A model generated the notes under the pieces. The model worked only from the letters and a program-made list of their open reading frames with translations. It made no database searches and was not told the DNA's origin. Source: Haloarchaeobius litoreus (GTDB lineage: Archaea; Halobacteriota; Halobacteria; Halobacteriales; Natrialbaceae). From it: a DNA stretch of 64,000 nt. The position numbers and the translations under genes were made by a program. The stretch is taken from the NCBI RefSeq assembly GCF_024495425.1, contig NZ_JANHJR010000003.1, positions 62,001 to 126,000 on the forward strand, written 5' to 3'. How positions within the stretch are numbered: the stretch's first letter is position 1; each line of letters starts with the position of its first letter. Positions 1-7,745 of this stretch are shown one piece after another.

Positions 1-62
1 TCTGGTGGCTCGCCGACGACATCGACGCGCCGGTCGAGCAGCTGCTCGAGTCGGGCGAGTGA
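1..62 (+). CDS. C-terminal end of a protein cut by the window edge
   Basis: The third frame is open from the window edge and stops with TGA at 60-62, giving the 19-residue tail WWLADDIDAPVEQLLESGE. The tail is acidic, as expected for a haloarchaeal cytosolic protein. The next gene is on the opposite strand and ends 19 bases away, so the two converge. Too little is visible to assign a family. Confidence 0.5.
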   Translation, partial: WWLADDIDAPVEQLLESGE

Positions 63-81
63 CCACGGGAGGAAGCGACGG

Positions 82-519
82 TCAGAGGCGCTCGCTGCCG
101 CGGCGGAGCCGGTCGACCACGTAAGACCGCCGCCGGTCGACGGCGCGGTCGGTCTCGGCGACGCCGCGAACGGTCTCGACGGCGACCTGCTCGTGGAACA
201 GCCCCGCGAGCGCACAGACCTCGGGTGGGTTCGCCGACGTACAGGTGTACGGCGCGACGACCTGCTCCTCGTTCGTCTCGCGCAGTTCCCGCGACTTCGA
301 CAGCGATAGCTCCATCACGCCGAGGTTCAGCGAGCGTGCCTGCCGCCCGCGCGAGGGGAAGAACCGCTCGTCGTCGGTCTCGACGACGTAGCCCTCGCGA
401 CACAGCGGACAGATGGAGCCGACCGCGGCGTCGATACCCTCGAGGAATCCACGCGCCGTCTCCTCGTCGGCGTCGAGCTGTGCCGCGATGCGCTCGACGA
501 GCTCGTCGTCTGCGTCCAT
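82..519 (-). CDS. Conserved haloarchaeal hypothetical protein with a CPLC Cys pair
   Basis: This is a 145-residue acidic protein starting at ATG 519. An N-terminal helical part (residues 1-34, rich in Asp and Glu) is followed by the CPLC pair at residues 37-40. A second Cys pair lies near residues 92-103 (YTC...EVC), so a zinc site made of two Cys pairs is possible. The middle segment (SLNLGVMELSLSKSRE) looks folded rather than disordered. I do not recognise the family. It is followed on the same strand, upstream, by the methylthioadenosine phosphorylase gene with 68 bases between them. A much longer frame through this gene continues across the phosphorylase gene but is only a GC-driven shadow; its Arg-rich translation there is not protein-like. 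Confidence 0.7.
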   Translation of the reverse strand: MDADDELVERIAAQLDADEETARGFLEGIDAAVGSICPLCREGYVVETDDERFFPSRGRQARSLNLGVMELSLSKSRELRETNEEQVVAPYTCTSANPPEVCALAGLFHEQVAVETVRGVAETDRAVDRRRSYVVDRLRRGSERL

Positions 520-587
520 GCGAGTGACGGACGCGACGCGACGGCAAAAATCGGTCGGTGGGGCTGGCGACGCGACGGAGCCGACGC

Positions 588-1445
588 TCAGTCGAGGTAC
601 CGACCCGCCAGCAGGTCGACGCGCTCGCGGGTGTCCTCGGGGATCGCCTCGCTGGGCGTGTTGATGGTGCCCTCCAGCGCGGACCAGGCGTCGCTCTCGA
701 AGTCGTCGGGCATCGACCGGACGGCCTCCTCGACGACGGCGTTGATGGACTCCTGGTTGGCGGCGGCGTTCTCCAGCACCTCGTCGAGCGTGACCTCGCT
801 GTCGCGCTTCCAGACGTCGTAGTCCGTGACGCCGGTGACCGTCGCGTAGGACATCTCGGCCTCGCGGGCGAGCTTCGCCTCCGGAATCGCCGTCATGCCG
901 ACGACGTCCCAGCCCTGCTCGCGGTAGAACTCGGACTCCGACCGGGTGGAGTACTGCGGCCCCTCGATGCAGACGTAGGTGCCGCCCTCCTCGACGTCCG
1001 CGTCGGTGTCGGCGCGCTCGGCCGCGTCGGCGAGGTGGTCCACCATCGGCGGGTCGTACGGGTCCGCGAAGCCCATGTGGACGACCATGCCGTCGCCGAA
1101 GAAGGTGTGCTCGCGGTGGCTCGTCCGGTCGAAGATCTGCCGCGGCACGACGAGCGTCTGCGGCGGGAGGTCCTCGCGCAGGCTGCCGACCGCGTTCGTC
1201 GCGATGACGCGGTCGACGCCGACGGACTTCAGCGCGTAGATGTTCGCCCGGTACGGCGCGTTCGTCGGGGTGTGCTGGTGGTCGGGGCCGTGCCGGGGGA
1301 GGAACGCGACCTCCTTGCCCGCGAGTTCGCCGAGCGTGACCTCGTCCGAGGGCTCGCCGAACGGCGTGTCGACACGCTTCTGCTCCACGTTCTCGAGGGG
1401 CAGGGCCTCGTAGATGCCGCTGCCGCCGATGACGCCGATAGTCAT
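588..1445 (-). CDS. mtnP: S-methyl-5'-thioadenosine phosphorylase
   Basis: This 285-residue protein matches the MTAP/PNP family II fold and is almost the length of the human enzyme. It splits methylthioadenosine with phosphate into adenine and methylthioribose-1-phosphate, a purine and methionine salvage step. Visible signatures are the start IGVIGGSGIYEA, the phosphate-binding LPRHGPDHQHTP near residue 50, ATNAVGSLRED near 85, and the substrate-pocket stretch CIEGPQYSTRSE near 165, followed by VGMTAIPEAKLARE. ATG 1445 begins exactly at the Rossmann-like first strand, so the start is firm. It is probably cotranscribed with the small membrane protein gene upstream (33-base gap). Some archaeal relatives prefer inosine or guanosine, which sequence alone does not settle. 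Confidence 0.93.
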   Translation of the reverse strand: MTIGVIGGSGIYEALPLENVEQKRVDTPFGEPSDEVTLGELAGKEVAFLPRHGPDHQHTPTNAPYRANIYALKSVGVDRVIATNAVGSLREDLPPQTLVVPRQIFDRTSHREHTFFGDGMVVHMGFADPYDPPMVDHLADAAERADTDADVEEGGTYVCIEGPQYSTRSESEFYREQGWDVVGMTAIPEAKLAREAEMSYATVTGVTDYDVWKRDSEVTLDEVLENAAANQESINAVVEEAVRSMPDDFESDAWSALEGTINTPSEAIPEDTRERVDLLAGRYLD

Positions 1446-1477
1446 GCTTCCACGAACTCGGGGCGCGCGTAAAACGG

Positions 1478-1948
1478 CTACGAGTCGTCGTGCGGACCGT
1501 CCGGGCCCGGCTCGTCGTCCGTGTAGAGCCCGACGACGGTCTCCAGTCCCCCCCGGTACGCCACCAGGTAGCCGAGGAGTCCCGCGCCAACGGCGTTCAG
1601 TATCGGGCCAGCGAGGTACAGCGGCTGTCCCCGAACCGCCGGAAACGGCGGCGCGAGCACGCCCTGTGCGACGAAGAAGACGGCTGCGACGGCAACCGCG
1701 AACACGACGGCGGCGAACTCGTCCCGGTCCGGGTGCGTCGCGCCGAATGCGAACGCGAGCCCGAGGACGACCCAGAGCGGGAGGGCGACGAGGTCCGGCA
1801 CCATCGTCTGCCGGTCGAGCAGCCAGCGCAGCGGGTACGTCACGAGCCACGCCGGCAGCAGCAGCGGGAGGGACATCCTGAACCGCTGGACCAGCGACGG
1901 GTCGTCGCTGAGGGTCGGCACCTCGCCCTGTCGGGACGGCTCAGGCAC
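1478..1948 (-). CDS. Four-helix membrane protein, function unknown
   Basis: A short protein with four predicted hydrophobic segments (around LLLPAWLVTYPL, LPLWVVLGLAFAFGA, AAVVFAVAVAAVFFVAQGV and LAGPILNAVGAGLLGYLVA) and an acidic tail. I place the start at GTG 1948. That codon overlaps the end of the upstream propeller gene by 8 bases and is preceded, 8 bases away, by GGAGGTG, a good Shine-Dalgarno sequence. GTG 1921 and ATG 1876 are in-frame alternatives. The overlap implies translational coupling with the secreted propeller protein. No family recognised. Confidence 0.7.
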   Translation of the reverse strand: MPEPSRQGEVPTLSDDPSLVQRFRMSLPLLLPAWLVTYPLRWLLDRQTMVPDLVALPLWVVLGLAFAFGATHPDRDEFAAVVFAVAVAAVFFVAQGVLAPPFPAVRGQPLYLAGPILNAVGAGLLGYLVAYRGGLETVVGLYTDDEPGPDGPHDDS

Positions 1949-3128
1949 CGTCGACCACCTCCAGCGCGAACAGGCGGCCGCCGCGGAGCGCGAACAGGTG
2001 TCCCGCGGCGTAGGCGAACCCGTTCGGTTCGGAGCCGGCGATCTCGTGGCGCACCTGTCTGTCCCCGGTCGACGGGTCACGCACCTCGACCCCGTGGGGA
2101 GTGTGGACGTAGAGATGGTCGTCGGTGCGGAGCAGTTCGTGCACTCCTGCTTGCCTGCCGACGGTCCAGCGCCGCTCGCCGGTCGCGCGGTCGAACGCGT
2201 GGAGTCGCCTGCCCTCGGTGGCACAGACGACGAGACCGTCGGCGACCGTCGGGTCGAGGAGCTGTGTCGACGTCGCCCGCTGCCAGCGGAGTGCACCGTC
2301 GTCGGTCGAGAACGCCTGGATGCGACCGCCCCCCTCGGTCTCCCCCGTCGCCAGGAGCGTGTCCCCGTCGACGGCGAGGTGCCGGCTCTCGTACTCGAAC
2401 GCCGCCGTCGCCCACTGCTGGGTCCCGTCCTCGGCGTCGACAGCGACGAACGGGTAGTTCCCGTAGCGACCCCCCGCGCAGTAGAGCGTCCCGTCGGCGA
2501 ACGCGAGTGGGTTCGCGACCAGCCGGCTGCCGTCGGGTCGCTCGCCCACCCAGTGTCGGAGGCCGGACTCCATTCCACGGGCCTCCAATCCCCGCCCGAC
2601 GGTGAACAGCGTCGACCCGACCGGCAGGTAGGTGGAGAGGAAGCCCGCTCGCTCCACGGTTCGGTAGTCGTAGCCCGGGAGCCACCACTTCGAGTTCCCC
2701 TCACGCCCGAGGACGTAGAACCCGTCGCCGGTCGAACAGCAGACGTGCTCGCCCCCGAGTGCGACACCGTATCCCGATCCGGTGCGTGGACGGGCGCGCC
2801 ACGCGATGGAGCCGTCGCTGACCTCCAGAGCGTAGACCGCGTCGTCCGTGACGGAGACGATGGCCCGACCGTCGGCGACGACGACCCGGTAGCCGGAGTC
2901 GCCGTCGAACGACCGTTCCCAGGAGAGTGAAAGCTCGGTGCCACCGGAGACGGGCACGTGGTTCCGCCGGCTGGGCGACCGCCCGGGCAGTAGCCACTCG
3001 TCGGTCGACACGGACGGGTCGGCGTCGAACGCGTCGCGGAAGGTGGAGGGCCGCAGGAGCTGCCCGCCGGCCAGCGTGCCGACGCCGGCGGCGAGCAGAC
3101 TACGACGGGAGAGTCGGGTCGGGGACAT
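1941..3128 (-). CDS. Tat-exported PQQ-like beta-propeller protein
   Basis: A 395-residue protein with a twin-arginine signal in the first 30 residues (LSRRSLLAAGVGTLAGG). There is no clear lipobox Cys, so it may be released or held by its N-terminus. The rest consists of repeats of the PQQ/YWTD blade type, seen as DDAVYALEVSDGSIAWRA, DGTLYCAGGRYGNYPFVAVDAEDGTQQW and RRLHAFDRATGERRWTV. Such outer-surface propellers act as scaffolds or assembly factors; true PQQ dehydrogenase residues are not evident. It is head-to-tail with the four-helix protein gene (8-base overlap) and divergent from the MATE exporter gene at 3263. A second propeller of the same class, with a lipobox, is at 26480. Confidence 0.85.
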   Translation of the reverse strand: MSPTRLSRRSLLAAGVGTLAGGQLLRPSTFRDAFDADPSVSTDEWLLPGRSPSRRNHVPVSGGTELSLSWERSFDGDSGYRVVVADGRAIVSVTDDAVYALEVSDGSIAWRARPRTGSGYGVALGGEHVCCSTGDGFYVLGREGNSKWWLPGYDYRTVERAGFLSTYLPVGSTLFTVGRGLEARGMESGLRHWVGERPDGSRLVANPLAFADGTLYCAGGRYGNYPFVAVDAEDGTQQWATAAFEYESRHLAVDGDTLLATGETEGGGRIQAFSTDDGALRWQRATSTQLLDPTVADGLVVCATEGRRLHAFDRATGERRWTVGRQAGVHELLRTDDHLYVHTPHGVEVRDPSTGDRQVRHEIAGSEPNGFAYAAGHLFALRGGRLFALEVVDGA

Positions 3129-3262
3129 GTCTCGGTTCCGCCTTGAGAGCCGGGGAATGAAATGTGTGTCGACGGCGGCCACGAACCGTGTACTCCGCAC
3201 CCGTGTCACGTGCTATCGACCACTACTCGCATTGATACGACTGCGGAACGTTTCGATTCGTA

Positions 3263-4708
3263 ATGGTCGAATCGCACACGAACACGAAGCTCACCGAGGG
3301 GGAGCTCGCCCGGCCGATGCTCCGGCTGGCGTGGCCACTGGTGGCCATCCAGCTGCTGCAGGTCACCTACAACCTCGCCGACACGGCGTGGCTGGGCGCG
3401 TACTCCTCGAACGCCGTCGGGGCGTTGAGCCTCGCGTTCCCGCTCATCTTCTTCCTCATCGCCGTCGGAGGCGGGTTCACGGCCGCCGGTGCCATCCTCG
3501 TCGCGCAGTACACCGGGGCGGACAGCGACGGCTCGGCGAGCCTCGTCGCGGGCCAGACCGTCGGCTTCGTCGGCGTGCTCTCGGTCGTCATCGGCGCCGT
3601 GGGCTACGTCCTGACGGACCCGATGCTCGCCGTGCTGCCGGCGGACCCCGAGACCCAGCGCGTCATCGTCCCGCTCGCCGCGGACTACATGCGGATCTTC
3701 TTCCTCGGGATGCCGTTCCTGTTCGGCTTCTTCGTCTTCGTCTCGCTGCTCCGGGGCTACGGCAACACCCGCACGCCGCTGCGCATCATGCTCGTCTCCG
3801 TCGCGCTGAACGTCGTGCTCGACCCGCTGGTCATCTTCGGCGTCGGCCCGTTCCCAGAACTCGGCATCGAGGGCGCGGCACTGGCGACCGTGTTCTCCCG
3901 CGGCGTCGCCACGCTGCTCGGCCTCTACTTGCTGTTTTGGACGGACGCCGGGCCGGACGTGGGCGCGTCCGACCTCGTACCCGACCTCGGGACCATCCGG
4001 GACATCGTCCGCATCGGCGTCCCCTCCGCGGCCGAGCAGTCGATGACCTCGCTCGCGCTCATCGCGCTGACCGGGATGGTCGCGACGTTCCCGCCCGCGG
4101 TCGTCACCGCGTACGGGCTGGGCAACCGCGTCATCTCGCTGGTGTTCCTCCCCGCGATGGGGCTCGGACAGGCGACGAACACCGTCGTCGGCCAGAACCT
4201 CGGCGCGGAGAAACCGGAGCGCGCCGAGCGCGCGACCTGGCTCGCCGCGAAGTTCGCCGCGGTCAGCCTGTTCGTCGTCGCACTCGTCATCTTCGCGGTG
4301 CCGACGCTGGTGCTGCGCCCGCTCCTCACGGCCGACACCGCACAGGCCGCCGAGACGCTGGTCTACGGGGCGGAGTACCTCCGCATCGCCGCCCCCGCGT
4401 TCGTGTTCATGGGCTTGTTCCCCGTGTTCCTCGGTGCGTTCCGCGGCTCCGGCGACACGAAGACCGCGCTGGTGTTCTCGGTGGTCGCGCTCTGGCTCGT
4501 GCGCGTCCCGACGACGTACGTGCTCGTGTTCGTCCTCGGCTGGGACGCCACGGGCGTCTTCGCGGCCGTCGCACTCGGCGACGTGGTCGGCGCTATCGCC
4601 GCGATGCTCTGGTTCACCCGCGGGACGTGGAAGACCGGTCTCGTCGACGATGGCCGGGAACGGGAGCCGGTGGTCGCCGACGGCGTGAGCGAGAGCGGTG
4701 CGGACTGA
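3263..4708 (+). CDS. MATE-family cation-coupled multidrug/toxin exporter
   Basis: A 481-residue integral membrane protein with twelve hydrophobic helices in two related halves, the size and layout of MATE exporters. The first helix carries the family-typical LAWPLVAIQLLQVTYNLADTAWLG. The second half restarts at IVRIGVPSAAEQSM and includes GLGQATNTVVGQNLGA. The protein would export drugs or metabolites in exchange for Na+ or H+. ATG 3263 opens just before the cytosolic N-terminal helix. It is divergent from the propeller gene and appears monocistronic. The substrate is not predictable. Confidence 0.93.
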   Translation: MVESHTNTKLTEGELARPMLRLAWPLVAIQLLQVTYNLADTAWLGAYSSNAVGALSLAFPLIFFLIAVGGGFTAAGAILVAQYTGADSDGSASLVAGQTVGFVGVLSVVIGAVGYVLTDPMLAVLPADPETQRVIVPLAADYMRIFFLGMPFLFGFFVFVSLLRGYGNTRTPLRIMLVSVALNVVLDPLVIFGVGPFPELGIEGAALATVFSRGVATLLGLYLLFWTDAGPDVGASDLVPDLGTIRDIVRIGVPSAAEQSMTSLALIALTGMVATFPPAVVTAYGLGNRVISLVFLPAMGLGQATNTVVGQNLGAEKPERAERATWLAAKFAAVSLFVVALVIFAVPTLVLRPLLTADTAQAAETLVYGAEYLRIAAPAFVFMGLFPVFLGAFRGSGDTKTALVFSVVALWLVRVPTTYVLVFVLGWDATGVFAAVALGDVVGAIAAMLWFTRGTWKTGLVDDGREREPVVADGVSESGAD

Positions 4709-4780
4709 CAACGCAGGGCGACCGTCGGTCACCCGGTCAGGGTCGGCCACCGACCGTCGACCGGTCGTCTCGTCCGTCGG

Positions 4781-5326
4781 TCAGGGTCGCAGGCCCCTCG
4801 GACCCTCCGTCACGAACACGGTACCCTGGTCCGCGCCGTACTCCCCGGTCAGCTCCCCCGCGGCCAGCACCGACCCCTCCAGGCCGACGGTGGACGCCAC
4901 GCGAGCACGACGCGTCGCCGGCGGGAGGTCGAGGTCGATGTCGAGCGCGTACACCCTGAACCGGTAGGTCTCGACCTGCTCCGGCGGCGGTGACGGGCCA
5001 CCCCACCCCTGCCGCAGGAAGTCGTTGTACCCCTCGGTCGCTCCGTCGAGCGGTTCACCTCGCGGGAGGACGGTCGTCTCTGGATCCACACCCCAGGCCT
5101 GCCAGTGCACCCACCCGTGGTCGACCACGTCGGCCGCCTCGGGATGGACCATGGTCACGAGCAGCGACTCGGCCGCGTCGGGTACGCCCTCGATCCGGAG
5201 TTCGGGGCGCTCGTTCTCGTTTACGAACCCGGTCCAGTCGGGGAGTCGCTCCCCGTCCTCGAAGTCCGGACTGGTCACCGTGAGCGGTGCTGCGTCCTCC
5301 AGCGCTGCGGTCAGGTCTGCTATCAT
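4781..5326 (-). CDS. PEBP/YbhB-like protein (phosphatidylethanolamine-binding fold)
   Basis: A cytosolic protein with the Raf-kinase-inhibitor-like (YbhB/YbcL) signature. After LTVTSPDFEDGERLPDWTGF come the ligand-pocket motif HPEAADVVDHGWVHWQAWGV and GYNDFLRQGWGGPSPPPE, then the core strand YRFRVYALDIDL. Members bind small anions or phospholipid headgroups, and archaeal members have no settled role. I start at ATG 5326 because the TATA-like AAATATCT at 5353-5360 lies about 30 bases upstream and would give a leaderless transcript. GTG 5341 would add five residues. It converges with the MATE exporter gene, 72 bases between ends. Confidence 0.88.
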   Translation of the reverse strand: MIADLTAALEDAAPLTVTSPDFEDGERLPDWTGFVNENERPELRIEGVPDAAESLLVTMVHPEAADVVDHGWVHWQAWGVDPETTVLPRGEPLDGATEGYNDFLRQGWGGPSPPPEQVETYRFRVYALDIDLDLPPATRRARVASTVGLEGSVLAAGELTGEYGADQGTVFVTEGPRGLRP

Positions 5327-5434
5327 CCACCGCGATTTCACGACCCCACAACAAATATCTTTGTACGGATAGAACCAGAGCTAAATATTACCGCCAGGTC
5401 GGTGCGCGCCGAACTCCCAGTCAGCCGAGTCGAC

Positions 5435-6127
5435 TCAGGTCAGCGTCCAGCCGCCCTCGTCGGTCGACGCCACGATGTCGCGGCGCTCCATCTCGGAGAG
5501 CACCTCGCTCATGCGGTTCGGCTGGGCGATCTCCATCTCGATGCGCTGGAGGTCGTGGTCCTCAGCGAGGAAGTGCCGGATGTCCGCCTTCTGGAACGAC
5601 GACTGCTCGTGGCGCTCCATCAGCCCGGAGATGATGTCGATCATGTCCTCGATGAAGTTCCACGGGTACACCATCCACGCCCACTCCTCCAGCCGCTCGC
5701 CGACGTAGTCCGGCTCGAACTCGCTGGTCTGGAGCAGCTGGAGCGTCGCCGTCTTCACCGTGCCCGCGTTGCGCTCCTCGACGTACTCCTCGGCGCGACG
5801 GATGCTCCCGCCGGTGTCCGCGATGTCGTCGATGATGAGGACGTCCTTGCCCTCGACGCTGCCCTCCGGCATCGGGTACCGGACCTGCGGCTCGTCGGCC
5901 TTCTGGGCGGTGCCGACGTAGTGCTCCATCTTCAGGCTCGTCAGGTCGTCCATCCCGAGGAAGTCACAGATACACCGCCCCGCGAACCAGCCCCCACGGG
6001 CGAGTGCGACGATGACGTCCGGCTCGAAGGAGTCCTCCTTGACGTCCTCGCTGACGTCCCGACAGAGGCCGTAGATGTACTCCCAGTTCGTGATGGTGCA
6101 GTTGAAATCCTCCGGGAGGTCGCTCAT
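5435..6127 (-). CDS. Purine-type phosphoribosyltransferase with C-terminal winged-helix-like extension
   Basis: A 230-residue protein. The PRPP loop DVLIIDDIADTGGS is near residues 95-108, and an upstream PDVIVALARGGWFAGR pyrophosphate loop marks a type I phosphoribosyltransferase. These enzymes join PRPP to a base (hypoxanthine, xanthine or guanine) for salvage. The last 60 residues (DIRHFLAEDHDLQRIEMEI...RMSEVLSEMERRDIV) look like a winged helix, so a regulatory or DNA-binding role cannot be excluded; the archaeal GfcR/PyrE-like proteins are a precedent for such fusions. A TATA-like TTAAG at 6152-6157 sits 25-30 bases before ATG 6127, supporting that start. The exact base specificity is not visible. 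Confidence 0.88.
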   Translation of the reverse strand: MSDLPEDFNCTITNWEYIYGLCRDVSEDVKEDSFEPDVIVALARGGWFAGRCICDFLGMDDLTSLKMEHYVGTAQKADEPQVRYPMPEGSVEGKDVLIIDDIADTGGSIRRAEEYVEERNAGTVKTATLQLLQTSEFEPDYVGERLEEWAWMVYPWNFIEDMIDIISGLMERHEQSSFQKADIRHFLAEDHDLQRIEMEIAQPNRMSEVLSEMERRDIVASTDEGGWTLT

Positions 6128-6151
6128 ACCCGGGACTCGCGCGTGTCGGCA

Positions 6152-6157
6152 CTTAAC
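6152..6157 (-). promoter_or_regulatory. TATA-like box of the phosphoribosyltransferase gene
   Basis: Read on the minus strand, GGTTAAGTG lies 25-30 bases before ATG 6127, the distance expected for a leaderless archaeal transcript. Confidence 0.5.
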
Positions 6158-6274
6158 CGTTTTCAGGTTCCGCGAGTGTCCGTGTCCGTCGGTGGCGCTC
6201 GAGCGAGGTCGCAGGTAGCGAACCGCGGCTCGGACGGGAAAGGCACAAAGCCTCCCCCCTCGTTCGTCCACGTG

Positions 6275-6598
6275 ATGCACGCGATCTTCGCTGGACACGA
6301 CGAGCACGAGTTGGTACGCGAGCTGGAGGCAGTCGGGTTCACGGTCCACGTCGTCGACGGCGTCGCGAACCGCCCCGGGCTGGAGGAGGCCGGAATCGTC
6401 GACGCGGAGCTGTTCGTCCTGACCGACGTGGGGCAGGCGACCGGCATCCCGGTCGCGAAGGACCTGAACCCGGACGTGCGGGTCGTCGTCTACTCCGACG
6501 ACTCGCTGCCGGAGTTCGTCAGCGGCCAGGCCGACCTGGCGGTGGATCCGGCGCTGCTCGATCCGGCGACGGTCGCCGAGGAGCTGGCTGGCCAGTAA
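6275..6598 (+). CDS. DUF7126-type small haloarchaeal protein
   Basis: A 107-residue protein starting at ATG 6275. It reads as a single Rossmann-like half: a first strand HAIFAGHDEHEL, then VDGVANRPGLEEAGI, LFVLTDVGQATGIPVAKDL and VVVYSDDSLPEFVSGQADL. This alternation of strands and helices resembles the CheY/TrkA-N type nucleotide- or phosphate-binding fold. Haloarchaeal homologues have been loosely called CTP synthetase, but none of the CTP synthase catalytic features are here, and a true PyrG is encoded at 50794. Function unknown. It is divergent from the phosphoribosyltransferase gene. Confidence 0.82.
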   Translation: MHAIFAGHDEHELVRELEAVGFTVHVVDGVANRPGLEEAGIVDAELFVLTDVGQATGIPVAKDLNPDVRVVVYSDDSLPEFVSGQADLAVDPALLDPATVAEELAGQ

Positions 6599-6873
6599 CG
6601 AGCTGTTGTGCTCTGGTCCGTCCCAGTCGTGACCGGCGCGGCCGGGCCGGCAGGGACGACGGCACTGGTCGTCGTGGACGCAGTGACTGGCCGACTGGAC
6701 CGCGCGCGAGACGGTGTGGTGCACGACGACACGTTTCACTCGACGGGGGCGTCGCGCACAGAGTACAACGGTTTCGACAGGGAGACGGCTCGAAGGTCCG
6801 GGATTCGACCGATTTCGGTCGTCGTACCGTGTGCGATACAGTCGCACGTTCTCCAGCGACGAGACGAACGCAC

Positions 6874-6906
6874 GACTGTTCAAGACCGTTCAGAACCGCT
6901 AAATCG
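6874..6906 (+). promoter_or_regulatory. Promoter-like block: GACTGTTCAAGA + TATA-like CTAAATC
   Basis: GACTGTTCAAGA at 6874-6885 is followed 13 bases later by CTAAATC at 6900-6906, a plausible TATA element; transcription would begin near 6930. The same 12-mer, 14 bases before CTAATAAATC, occurs at 63561. Both are preceded by a GAACG half that makes an inverted GAAC...GTTC pair. No gene follows within 160 bases here, so the product would be an RNA. Confidence 0.45.
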
Positions 6907-6925
6907 TCTGTACGGTTGTACCGGT

Positions 6926-7060
6926 TCAAGTAGATAGGTGCACTCCCATCGGGTGGAGACCACGAGGACACAGATAGGTCGGTGTCAGAGGGTCACTCCC
7001 TCGTTCCCTGACAGGCGTGGTCTCCCGGTACTGGATATCATCCAGCATCACTCCCCCTTC
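6926..7060 (+). ncRNA. Candidate structured non-coding RNA
   Basis: Several perfect inverted repeats nest in 90 bases. P1 pairs GGAGACCACG (6955-6964) with CGTGGTCTCC (7016-7025). Inside it, GACAC (6967-6971) can pair with GTGTC (6982-6986). TGTCAG (6983-6988) can instead pair with CTGACA (7008-7013), enclosing GAGGG-TCACT-CCCTC (6988-7002). The P2 choices overlap, so two alternative folds are possible. A separate hairpin CTGGA-TATCA-TCCAG follows at 7031-7045, then a pyrimidine-rich run (CTCCCCCTTCCCTTTC) that could end transcription. The strand is inferred from the promoter-like block upstream. It matches no RNA class that I recognise; it is not a tRNA. Confidence 0.45.
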
Positions 7061-7095
7061 CCTTTCGACGACCCGAACACCCGCCAGCCGTCGGC

Positions 7096-7656
7096 TCAGT
7101 CCTCGCGACGTGCCAGCCCGACCAGATGTGGGGCCTGGGGCACGACGAGCTCCGCGACACCGAGCTGGACCGCGGCCTCGCTCCCCGGCAGACAGCAGAC
7201 GAGCACGCCCTTGTCGATGCCGGCCATCGCCCGTGTGGCGATGGTCCGGGTGCCGATCTCCTCGTAGGAGAGCCGTCGGAACAGCTCGCCGAAACCGGGG
7301 AGCTCCTTGTCGAGCAACGGTCCGACGGCCTCGACGGTCACGTCGTCGGGCGTGACGCCCGTCCCGCCGGTCGTGACGACGAGGTCCACGTCGTCGCGGT
7401 CGACGAGCCGGTCGACCGTCCCCTGCACGCTGTCGTACTCGTCGGGTATGAGCTCGCGGACGGTGACCTCGTGGCCCTCGTCGGTGAGGAGCGTCTCGAT
7501 GCGGTCGCCCGAGGAGTCGTCGTCCAGCGTGCGCGTACTCGACACCGTGAGGACCGCGACCTCGAGGTGGTGGTCGTCGTGCTGGTGGTGTCCGTGGTCC
7601 GAATGGGGGTCGCGTCCGTCATCGGCGTCGCGTCCGTCATCGGCGTGCTCGCTCAT
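7096..7656 (-). CDS. MoaB/Mog family molybdenum cofactor protein
   Basis: A 186-residue protein of the MoaB/Mog (MPTbin) family. It activates molybdopterin by adenylylation before metal insertion, or is the archaeal MoaB equivalent. The body starts at LEVAVLTVSSTRTLDDDSSGD, and the hallmark VVTTGGTGVTPDD lies near residue 95, with the closing LPGSEAAVQLG. The first 30 residues are an Asp/His-rich tail (HSDHGHHQHDDHH), unusual for the family and able to bind metal ions. ATG 7656 includes this tail; no internal ATG would remove it. It is divergent from the MDR oxidoreductase gene at 7746. Confidence 0.9.
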   Translation of the reverse strand: MSEHADDGRDADDGRDPHSDHGHHQHDDHHLEVAVLTVSSTRTLDDDSSGDRIETLLTDEGHEVTVRELIPDEYDSVQGTVDRLVDRDDVDLVVTTGGTGVTPDDVTVEAVGPLLDKELPGFGELFRRLSYEEIGTRTIATRAMAGIDKGVLVCCLPGSEAAVQLGVAELVVPQAPHLVGLARRED

Positions 7657-7745
7657 GTCCGACGGGTTCCGGCGGCGACGGCATAGCTCTTGTCCGGGTT
7701 GCCCGCGTCGGCACGCTTTTGCCAGCGCCGCGAGTCGCCTTGCGC

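Larger units (their letters stand above)
6599..7095. other. Gene-free 497-base gap with promoter motif and structured RNA candidate
   Basis: No frame here has a protein-like composition; the open frames are Arg/Thr-rich shadows. The left part (6600-6865) shows nothing clear. The right part holds a promoter-like block at 6874-6906 and strong inverted repeats from 6955 to 7045, listed separately. The gap ends at the stop of the MoaB/Mog gene, which is transcribed toward it. Confidence 0.6.

Noticed and set aside
82-1590. A 502-codon minus-strand frame running across two genes
   Set aside because: Only its last 145 codons are protein-like. The rest is Arg/Gly/Pro-rich and antiparallel to codon bias of the phosphorylase gene, typical of GC-rich shadow frames.
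6275-6598. A second CTP synthase
   Set aside because: The 107-residue protein lacks synthetase and glutaminase motifs; true PyrG is at 50794.
6608-6937. A 109-codon frame in the 6.6-7.1 kb gap
   Set aside because: No amino-acid pattern resembling a haloarchaeal protein; lacks acidic bias and crosses the promoter-like block.
6926-7060. The structured gap region as a tRNA
   Set aside because: It has a long terminal stem, but no T-arm GTTCGAATC loop, no anticodon arm of the right size and no CCA region.
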